Made by a program: the position numbers and the translations under genes | Assembly: GCA_900556055.1 (NCBI GenBank) | Contig: USNJ01000128.1 | Coordinates: forward strand, 1-5,887 | Origin: an uncultured Ruminococcus sp. | GTDB lineage: Bacteria; Bacillota; Clostridia; Oscillospirales; Ruminococcaceae | Reading direction: 5' to 3' | Length of the DNA stretch: 5,887 nucleotides | Shown: positions 1 to 4,878 of the stretch, in pieces | Position numbering within the stretch: the stretch's first letter is position 1 | Layout of the letters: each line of letters opens with the position of its first letter | The notes under the pieces: model-generated | The model's database searches: none | Told to the model about the DNA's origin: nothing | Seen by the model: the letters and a program-made list of their open reading frames with translations, nothing else

Positions 1-178
1 GCGAAGCCGCCAGCCGCTTCCATTCTTTTTTCGCCTCGGGGAGCAGCCACGACGGGCACTTTACGCCGCCTTTGGGCGGGACGGGCTCATGCTCGTTGAG
101 CGGCCGCCGCCCCTTGCCCCGGTCGCCTTCCAGCACCTTCAGCGCCGTGGGCTTCGGCTTTCTTCCTGCCATCGCCAT
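1..178 (-). CDS. Phage terminase small subunit, P27 family (N-terminal part, cut by left edge)
   Basis: My own minus-strand translation gives 59 residues, starting MAMAGRKPKPTALKVLEGDR and continuing through a PLNEHEP segment to a CPSWLLPEAKKEWKRL segment. The MAGRKPKPTALK opening, the RPLNE-EP-PP linker and the CP-WL--EAK-EWKRL helix are the usual N-terminal signature of P27-family small terminases. These proteins bind phage DNA and hand it to the large terminase for packaging. The ATG at 178-176 is preferred over the second in-frame ATG at 172-170 because AAAGGAGG lies 8 nt upstream of the first. The gene follows the methyltransferase by 38 nt with no terminator in between, an order common in phage packaging modules. 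The reading frame is open to the window edge, and the remainder of the protein (the family is usually about 100-160 aa) lies outside. The coding sequence is strikingly GC-rich compared with the cas genes. Confidence 0.88.
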   Translation of the reverse strand, partial: MAMAGRKPKPTALKVLEGDRGKGRRPLNEHEPVPPKGGVKCPSWLLPEAKKEWKRLAAS

Positions 179-186
179 GAGAATCG

Positions 187-194
187 CCTCCTTT
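187..194 (-). promoter_or_regulatory. Ribosome binding site of terminase small subunit
   Basis: The minus strand reads AAAGGAGG, 8 nt before the ATG at 178-176 and within the 38-nt gap after the methyltransferase stop. It fixes the first of the two nearby in-frame ATGs as the start. I see no terminator hairpin in this gap. Confidence 0.8.
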
Positions 195-216
195 CCACGT
201 CTTTAGATCAATTTGC

Positions 217-1023
217 TTATTCGTGTTCACCGTTCAGCGGAACAACCGCGTCATAGGGCAGTTCCTCTCCGTTCCGCAGCAGCCGGATATTCTCCGTTCC
301 ATACTCGTTTGCGAACCTCATTACTATGGCTGTGGCGTACTTCGGATCCAGCTCCATGGTTCGGCAGATGCGGTCGGTCTGTTCGCAGGCCATGAGCGTG
401 CTGCCGCTGCCGCCGAACAGATCCAGCACGATGCTGTTGGGCGCGGAGCTGTTCTTAATGGGGTACGCCAGCAGCGGAATGGGCTTCATGGTGGGGTGTT
501 CCTTGCTGCGCTTGGGCTTATCGAAGTTCCAGATGGTGGACTGCTTGCGATCCGCGAACCAGCGGTGCTTCCCGTTGGGCAGCCAGCCGAACAGTACCGG
601 CTCATGCTGCCACTGATAGGGGCTTCTGCCCAGCACCAGCGAATTCTTCACCCAGATGCACACGCCGCTGATATGAAAACCGGCTTCCTTAAACGCGCGC
701 CGGAAGTTCAGCCCTTCCGTGTCCGCGTGGAAAATATAGGCGCTGCCGCCCTCAGCCATATGTGCGGCCATGTTGCGGAACGCCGCCAGCAGGAATTCAT
801 AGAACTGCCCGTCCGCCATGCTGTCGTTCTGGATCTTCTTTCCATCCGCGCTCTCGTAGGCCACGTTATAGGGCGGGTCTGTCACGACGAGATTGGCCTT
901 GTCGCCGTCCATGAGACGCTCCACGTCCGCTTCACTGGTGGAATCGCCGCACATCATCCGATGCCTGCCCAGCAGCCAGATATCGCCGGGTTGAACGAAG
1001 GGTTCTACCTGCTCCGGGTCGAT
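217..1023 (-). other. Phage-type beta-class DNA methyltransferase domain (N6_N4_Mtase), lacking its native N-terminus
   Basis: The segment covers residues 120-387 of the chimeric frame. The catalytic motif IV (DPPY, 168-171) comes before the SAM-binding motif I (FGGSGST, 322-328), with HPTMKP in between. This order defines the beta class, and DPPY favours N6-adenine methylation. The PGDIWLLGRHRMMCGDST opening is the usual interdomain start in phage proteins where a ParB-like nuclease domain precedes the methyltransferase. Here that domain, and any independent start with a good ribosome binding site, is replaced by Cas4. All visible catalytic motifs are retained, so methylation activity is possible if the protein is made. 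The terminase small subunit follows directly, which supports a phage origin, where such enzymes protect phage DNA from host restriction. Confidence 0.85.
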
Positions 1024-1380
1024 ATCGCAGTCGTCATCCTTAGGCTCACCGCGCTTATATTCAACAGGCATTACGGAATATTTCCCCTCAAGCCCGAATA
1101 TCTCAATACCGTCATCGGAGCGTTTCAGCTCAACTGCATCACATTCGCCCGACAGACCGAGCCTTGCCGATGAGACCGCCATTGCACGGGTGATTATCGT
1201 ATCTCCCCGCTTTTCATGAAAGCCCGCATCATGCACACGTTCATGCATGATATTTCCGTCAACAGTGCGGTAATTTTCAGCCCACTGCTGTTCGATGTGT
1301 ATAAGTGCCCACTGCCTTCGGCAGAAAGCAAAATGCTGTATCCCCGAAAGCAGCAGGTATTCATCTTCGCTGTATATCAA
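217..1380 (-). CDS. Chimeric ORF: truncated Cas4 (res. 1-119) fused in frame to phage DNA methyltransferase (res. ~120-387)
   Basis: One uninterrupted 387-codon frame. Residues 1-119 are a type I-C Cas4 N-terminus: FCRRQW with Cys20, MHERVH with His46/His50, GECD with Asp81, and PVEYKRG with Glu107/Lys109. From about residue 120 the sequence becomes a beta-class N6/N4 DNA methyltransferase: PGDIWLLGRHRMMCGDS at 131-147, TDPPYNV at 167-173, HPTMKP at 295-300, LDLFGGSGST at 319-328 and ELDPKY at 343-348. Start is TTG at 1380-1378, overlapping the cas7 stop as TTGA, with GAGG 7 nt upstream; this is translational coupling to cas7. The Cas4 half has lost its C-terminal part, including the three C-terminal cysteines that normally complete the Fe-S cluster. 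The methyltransferase half lacks the ParB-like N-terminal domain often found in phage relatives. It may be a real rearrangement or an assembly chimera. The reading frame is certain; its biological reality is not. Confidence 0.8.
   Translation of the reverse strand: MIYSEDEYLLLSGIQHFAFCRRQWALIHIEQQWAENYRTVDGNIMHERVHDAGFHEKRGDTIITRAMAVSSARLGLSGECDAVELKRSDDGIEIFGLEGKYSVMPVEYKRGEPKDDDCDIDPEQVEPFVQPGDIWLLGRHRMMCGDSTSEADVERLMDGDKANLVVTDPPYNVAYESADGKKIQNDSMADGQFYEFLLAAFRNMAAHMAEGGSAYIFHADTEGLNFRRAFKEAGFHISGVCIWVKNSLVLGRSPYQWQHEPVLFGWLPNGKHRWFADRKQSTIWNFDKPKRSKEHPTMKPIPLLAYPIKNSSAPNSIVLDLFGGSGSTLMACEQTDRICRTMELDPKYATAIVMRFANEYGTENIRLLRNGEELPYDAVVPLNGEHE
1024..1380 (-). pseudogene. cas4: Cas4 N-terminal fragment (type I-C, RecB-like nuclease), 3' part replaced
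   Basis: These 119 residues match the type I-C Cas4 opening (MIYSEDEYL-LSGIQHFAFC). Cas4 proteins are roughly 200-220 aa RecB-family nucleases that trim prespacers and help choose PAM-compatible spacers together with Cas1-Cas2. Present here are one Fe-S cysteine (Cys20), the histidine motif (His46/His50), the metal-binding Asp81 and the E-x-K pair Glu107/Lys109. Missing are the following Q-rich helix (usually LQLCAQ) and the C-terminal three-cysteine cluster. Up to the break there is no stop, frameshift or obvious decay, so the event looks recent or artefactual. Nuclease activity and cluster assembly are unlikely. Position directly after cas7 is canonical for type I-C; cas1 and cas2 would be expected next and are absent. 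Confidence 0.85.
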
Positions 1381-2240
1381 GTCAGATCCTCGTATTTTTC
1401 AACATCAAGGCCGTCAAGACTGTTAAGAACTATGTCATAATCTTCAATGCTTGCAGGACGCTTTACGTCATCTTTAAGCTTGACCGAAAGCAGTCTGTGC
1501 ACCTTAGCCGAGGAATATTTCGGAGTCTTGCAGCTGTGCTTCCACCAGTAAAGTCTGCATACTTCCATGCTTCCGTCGGGACGTGCGGATGAAGAATCAT
1601 TCTCGAACAGGGTCAGCAGCGCCTGCTTGATCTTCTCTGCGTCCTCTTCGGTAAATCCTGTCTTTTCGGCGAGCTGGCAGTTTATGCTGCCGTTTACAAC
1701 ATAAAGTCCGAAAGCAACTCTGTGCTTTGTTCCCATTGTATCGGAAGCCTTGCCCTCCTTGCCGCTCTCGCTGTTTACGCTCTTTGTGATCTGCATGCTT
1801 ATAACGTCAACGGGAGATACACTGACAGCCTGCTGGATCGAAACAGGTCCTCTTACGCCGACCGATACCGCATCGTCCTTGAATGCAAATACCTGACCGA
1901 AGCTGCGCACATCTATCCATTCCGCACATGCAGCCTTTGCAAATTCATCTCTGTTTGTGCTCTTGCCCTTGCTGAGATCTGTCAGTGTCTTGTTTGCCTT
2001 TACCCTGTCATGCAGACTTCCTATTCCGTCATCGCATCTGTCGTCCGACTGAACGAATATCTTCTCGCCCATGTCCTGAAGGCGGTTGCGGAGCTTTCTC
2101 TTTATGCATACATCGGATATCTCACCATGTCCGTCAATGTCCTGTCTGGGGCGGTTTCCGTTCAGCGGATCGCCGTTGGGATTTGCATTTGTTGCTGTGA
2201 TAATGAGCGCAAAGTCGATCTTGTTCTGTAAAGCTTCCAT
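1377..2240 (-). CDS. cas7c: Type I-C Cascade backbone protein Cas7c (Csd2)
   Basis: A 287-aa RAMP-fold protein of normal length for the Csd2 family. It polymerises along the crRNA spacer to form the backbone of the type I-C Cascade complex. Family hallmarks are NPNGDPLNGNRPR at 20-32 after the first beta strand, WIDVRSFGQVFAF at 108-120, GVRGPVSIQQAVSVSPV at 128-144, MGTKHRVAFGLYVVNG at 169-184 and a C-terminal RLYWWKH at 229-235. ATG start at 2240-2238 with AGGGAGG 9 nt upstream. It begins 4 nt after the cas8c stop and its own stop overlaps the cas4 start, so it is translated as part of the operon. It appears intact. In type I systems Cas7 is needed in several copies per complex; the good ribosome binding site is compatible with that. 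Confidence 0.96.
   Translation of the reverse strand: MEALQNKIDFALIITATNANPNGDPLNGNRPRQDIDGHGEISDVCIKRKLRNRLQDMGEKIFVQSDDRCDDGIGSLHDRVKANKTLTDLSKGKSTNRDEFAKAACAEWIDVRSFGQVFAFKDDAVSVGVRGPVSIQQAVSVSPVDVISMQITKSVNSESGKEGKASDTMGTKHRVAFGLYVVNGSINCQLAEKTGFTEEDAEKIKQALLTLFENDSSSARPDGSMEVCRLYWWKHSCKTPKYSSAKVHRLLSVKLKDDVKRPASIEDYDIVLNSLDGLDVEKYEDLT
1388..1391 (-). promoter_or_regulatory. Ribosome binding site for TTG-started cas4
   Basis: A short GAGG lies inside the end of cas7, 7 nt before the TTG at 1380-1378. The start overlaps the cas7 TGA (TTGA), so re-initiation by ribosomes finishing cas7 is likely and the weak site may suffice. Confidence 0.55.
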
Positions 2241-2244
2241 GTTA

Positions 2245-2622
2245 TTAGTCCTCCCTGTTTACTCTGATATCTTCATCGAACATTTTGTTTGTGTAATGGC
2301 TGTAACCGAGCAGATAAAGATTGTCAAGCCTGCTGTCATTTTCAAAGGTACTTTTGTCCATCTTGTCAAGGATATCGTTTATCCTGCGGCGGTACTTGAC
2401 CTGAGCCTTTCCGAGCTTGTCAAAGTACGGATTGAGATTTGCAAAGATCACACCCCACGTCTGATAAGGACGCTGTGCGAATGCGTTCCAGTAGCGCCTT
2501 GCATTTGTCTGTCTGACATTTCTGTCCTTCTCGTCAAATGCCTCGCTTTCAGCCTTGTCGGCTACTGCAAGCAGACAGCCGTAAAGATAACTTCTGTCGT
2601 TTTCGTTTGGATCATATGTCAT
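2245..2622 (-). CDS. cas11c: Predicted Cas11c small subunit from an internal start within cas8c
   Basis: Codon 502 of cas8c is an ATG (2622-2620) preceded by AGGAGG 11 nt upstream. Initiation here gives a 125-aa product beginning MTYDPNENDRSYLYGCLLAV and sharing the cas8c frame and stop. Type I-C systems are known to make a separate small subunit, Cas11, by internal translation of the 3' end of cas8c. The position (last fifth of the gene), length and mostly helical, charged sequence fit that family behaviour. Two Cas11 copies are usually placed along the Cascade belly, stabilising the R-loop. The strong Shine-Dalgarno inside a coding region is what is seen directly; production of the protein is inferred. 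Confidence 0.8.
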   Translation of the reverse strand: MTYDPNENDRSYLYGCLLAVADKAESEAFDEKDRNVRQTNARRYWNAFAQRPYQTWGVIFANLNPYFDKLGKAQVKYRRRINDILDKMDKSTFENDSRLDNLYLLGYSHYTNKMFDEDIRVNRED

Positions 2623-4125
2623 AAGATATTCACCCTCCTGAATAATATTTTCTCTATCTATTATGCTTTTGCGTATCATTCCGCAGGCACATTCAAGCAC
2701 TGCGGTATGGTTGTATCTTTCCTGATATGACATGGGATTTGATGCCTTTTTGCAAAGTTCATTCACGAAAAATGACGGCACCTTTCTTCTCTCGGTGATG
2801 CATGTAACTATCCTCAGAATATTATCATCAATGAGCTTTTTGTCGCAGTCGATGAACCTGCCCTTTTCACTTCCAAGCGAATATTTCAGTATTTCATATG
2901 CACTGAATGAATTTACAACTTTCTTTTTCAGCTTGCCGTTAAAGCGGTACCATGCTGTATCTGTATGCCACTTTTCAATATTATCGAGAAATACCGAGCC
3001 CTCAAGCTCCGAGTAGAACGACAGATTCATTCGTCCCGTAGTTGCAGCGTCCACGCCGAGAAGCATTACCTTAGTATTCGGCTTCAGCTTTGATCTGTAA
3101 CCGAAAATCGACTTTCTGATAAGCTCCATGTACATGGGCGCAGTTGTCGGTATTTCTTTCTCATCTTCAAAAGCGTCATCGTCATATCCGTTTGACATCG
3201 GATTGGGGATATTCTGGAGCTGACTTGCCCATACAGCAATGGTCATGTCACCGAAATTTGTACCCTGCTTCTGTATTATCCACCTCAGAACGGTATGCAG
3301 CTTCTGCGAAAAATCATAGCTTATTGAAACAGCCTCTTCCTTGTCCAAAAAACGTCCGCGGTATGTATAACCGGATTCATCATTAGTTGAAAACAGCTTT
3401 GCCTTGTCTCCGCTGTTGCGGATTTTGGACGGGTGCTTGTATGTTGCGGGAAGTATCTTTCCCGTCGCATAGCAAAGCTGTTCGCCGCCCATAAGTCCTG
3501 CATTGAACCCGATAAAATCATTCACCATGTCAAGTCCGTAACGTCTGCATTCCTCGCTGTTCCAAGTTTTTACAGGCGTTCCGCAGTCAAAAATGATCCT
3601 GACAAATGAATCCTCCTGTGCAATTCCCGCTATCTTTGCACCCTTTTCTAGCTTTCCGCTTGCAGGATCGGCTTTCAGAACACCTGCCTTTATAAGGTCA
3701 GCCATGACAGTACGCTTGTCAAGATACGCATACCATGCCCTGACAGCCTTGTTTCCATGCTCACTCTCGCACCATTTGCGCAGCTGATTCATATAAGCAA
3801 GGAAAAAGCTTTCATTTTCGGAACGCTTTCCCTCCGTGTATCTGCCGTAATCTCCCGCAATATACACAAGCTTGTCATCAAACGGCATCGGGATCGCACC
3901 GCTTCCGCTTCGTGCTGCCGAATCCTCGGTAGCCGGTATCACCGTCACCGCATCGCTCTTGTCAACAGCGTTCGCACCCTTGAAGTCGCCGTTTTCGTCA
4001 ACGATCATTTCGATCTGCGCATTTGCCGTTGAATGTGCGACGGGCAGCATCTGAGGTTCGCCGTCATTGAATTTTCTGCCGCAGTTATAGTCATATATTG
4101 CGATAAGTTCATCAGTCCAGCTCAA
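2245..4125 (-). CDS. cas8c: Type I-C Cascade large subunit Cas8c (Csd1)
   Basis: A 626-aa protein, in the usual Csd1 size range. Cas8c is the large subunit of type I-C Cascade, involved in PAM recognition and Cas3 recruitment. Recognised segments are PMPFDDKLVYIAGDYGRYTE near 79-98, FNAGLMGGEQLCYATGK near 207-222, the very characteristic HPSKIRNSGDKAKLFSTND at 231-249, and a middle domain with NFGDMTIAVWASQLQNIPNP near 290-309. The C-terminal helical part (from about 460) corresponds to the small-subunit-like domain. The start is TTG at 4125-4123, chosen because GGAGGTGA ends 5 nt upstream and translation then begins MSWTDELI. It overlaps the end of cas5c by 14 nt. The stop is 4 nt before cas7c. 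The gene appears intact. It also carries an internal start for Cas11c. Confidence 0.95.
   Translation of the reverse strand: MSWTDELIAIYDYNCGRKFNDGEPQMLPVAHSTANAQIEMIVDENGDFKGANAVDKSDAVTVIPATEDSAARSGSGAIPMPFDDKLVYIAGDYGRYTEGKRSENESFFLAYMNQLRKWCESEHGNKAVRAWYAYLDKRTVMADLIKAGVLKADPASGKLEKGAKIAGIAQEDSFVRIIFDCGTPVKTWNSEECRRYGLDMVNDFIGFNAGLMGGEQLCYATGKILPATYKHPSKIRNSGDKAKLFSTNDESGYTYRGRFLDKEEAVSISYDFSQKLHTVLRWIIQKQGTNFGDMTIAVWASQLQNIPNPMSNGYDDDAFEDEKEIPTTAPMYMELIRKSIFGYRSKLKPNTKVMLLGVDAATTGRMNLSFYSELEGSVFLDNIEKWHTDTAWYRFNGKLKKKVVNSFSAYEILKYSLGSEKGRFIDCDKKLIDDNILRIVTCITERRKVPSFFVNELCKKASNPMSYQERYNHTAVLECACGMIRKSIIDRENIIQEGEYLMTYDPNENDRSYLYGCLLAVADKAESEAFDEKDRNVRQTNARRYWNAFAQRPYQTWGVIFANLNPYFDKLGKAQVKYRRRINDILDKMDKSTFENDSRLDNLYLLGYSHYTNKMFDEDIRVNRED
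2250..2256 (-). promoter_or_regulatory. Ribosome binding site of cas7c
   Basis: The minus strand reads AGGGAGG, 9 nt before the cas7c ATG. It lies within the last codons of cas8c, so the two genes are tightly packed and probably coupled. Confidence 0.75.
2634..2639 (-). promoter_or_regulatory. Internal ribosome binding site for Cas11c inside cas8c
   Basis: The minus strand reads CAGGAGGGTG, with AGGAGG 11 nt before the in-frame ATG at 2622-2620. It encodes Q-E-G in Cas8c (residues 496-498) and would recruit ribosomes independently of the upstream TTG start. Confidence 0.75.
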
Positions 4126-4861
4126 TCAGATCACCTCCGCCGAACTCTTCAAGTCCCGTAAAGTTGCCGTATTCAGTGCCGAATTTTTTCATTGGCATTT
4201 TCCTGATATGACGCTTCCGGGTACATTCCTCGGGACGGATAAAATCAATGACTCCGTTTTCCATCACGGGATTCCAGAGCCGCACCGTCAGCAGTCCCTT
4301 GTCATCATCAAGAACCGCTTCATCGGGATATGTCACGCCATGATACATTATGCCGTAAGGGATAGTCCCGCAGTGATCGTAAGCGCCTGCACCCTCACCG
4401 AAAACGCACGGCTCAACATAGCCCTGACATTCACGTGTTCCAAGGAAAATATCACGCCTGCCGCCCCTTTCGATCATGCGCTTTGCTATATTGTGATGCT
4501 TGTTCTCATTGCGGTCATTTTCAAGCTCGGGACGGTTCATGTTCCACTCAAAATGCGCCCGCACCTGATAATAAACATCATCAAGATAAGTGTAATACGC
4601 AAGATCGTTTCCGCCGCTCATTTTGATCGGACGCATTCCCTTTCTGACTGTCCGTATCGGATTTATGATGCGCACACTGTCAATGATCCAAACGATCGTA
4701 GGCTTCCAGTAGATGCTGTGCAGCACCCCCTTCAGTCCCTCATACGTCGGGATCGGATAGCTTGATTTTTCTCCGCCCGGACGTGTGAGAATGTCTGAAA
4801 ACATCGCATTCTTTCCATAAACCGCAAACTCAACGGTATTGCGGTATTTAGGCTTGTCCAT
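4112..4861 (-). CDS. cas5c: Type I-C Cas5c (Cas5d), pre-crRNA processing endoribonuclease and Cascade subunit
   Basis: A 249-aa RAMP protein. Type I-C lacks Cas6; Cas5c cleaves the repeat RNA itself and then stays bound to the crRNA 5' handle in Cascade. The N-terminal RAMP segment is followed by PIPTYEGLKGVLHSIYWKPT at 36-55, a conserved Csd5/Cas5d block. The residues Tyr40 and Lys121-His122 (in NENKHHNIA) correspond by motif context to the Tyr/Lys/His catalytic set described for Bacillus halodurans Cas5d, so processing activity is likely retained. FLGTRECQGYVEPC at 139-152 and the glycine-rich C-terminus ending in DLIELD are also typical. ATG at 4861-4859 with AAAGGAGGT 8 nt upstream. It starts 15 nt after the cas3 stop and overlaps cas8c by 14 nt. 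Confidence 0.95.
   Translation of the reverse strand: MDKPKYRNTVEFAVYGKNAMFSDILTRPGGEKSSYPIPTYEGLKGVLHSIYWKPTIVWIIDSVRIINPIRTVRKGMRPIKMSGGNDLAYYTYLDDVYYQVRAHFEWNMNRPELENDRNENKHHNIAKRMIERGGRRDIFLGTRECQGYVEPCVFGEGAGAYDHCGTIPYGIMYHGVTYPDEAVLDDDKGLLTVRLWNPVMENGVIDFIRPEECTRKRHIRKMPMKKFGTEYGNFTGLEEFGGGDLIELD
4131..4138 (-). promoter_or_regulatory. Ribosome binding site that decides the TTG start of cas8c
   Basis: The minus strand reads GGAGGTGA inside the last codons of cas5c, with 8 nt between GGAGG and the TTG at 4125-4123. This near-perfect site is the reason to accept the TTG start. Confidence 0.8.
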
Positions 4862-4869
4862 AGTTATTG

Positions 4870-4878
4870 ACCTCCTTT
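4870..4878 (-). promoter_or_regulatory. Ribosome binding site of cas5c
   Basis: The minus strand reads AAAGGAGGT, a near-perfect Shine-Dalgarno 8 nt before the cas5c ATG. It overlaps the cas3 TAA, so cas3 termination and cas5c initiation are adjacent. No terminator is visible between the two genes. Confidence 0.85.

Noticed and set aside
179..216. Rho-independent terminator between methyltransferase and terminase small subunit
   Set aside because: The 38-nt gap shows no GC-rich stem followed by a T run; it mainly contains the terminase ribosome binding site.
955..990. Independent start of the methyltransferase at the ATG-ATG pair (Met142/Met143)
   Set aside because: Only a weak GGCAGG precedes it, and starting there would remove the conserved PGDIWLLG segment. 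It remains a remote possibility.
223..1173. Long plus-strand open frame (316 codons) opposite the methyltransferase and Cas4 fragment
   Set aside because: It has no recognisable protein family or ribosome binding site. It runs antisense to a frame with clear catalytic motifs, and is a shadow favoured by GC-rich codon use.
1722..2730. Plus-strand open frames opposite cas7c and the 3' end of cas8c
   Set aside because: The translations are low-complexity, cysteine- and leucine-rich shadows without homology I recognise; the minus-strand Cas proteins fully explain the region.
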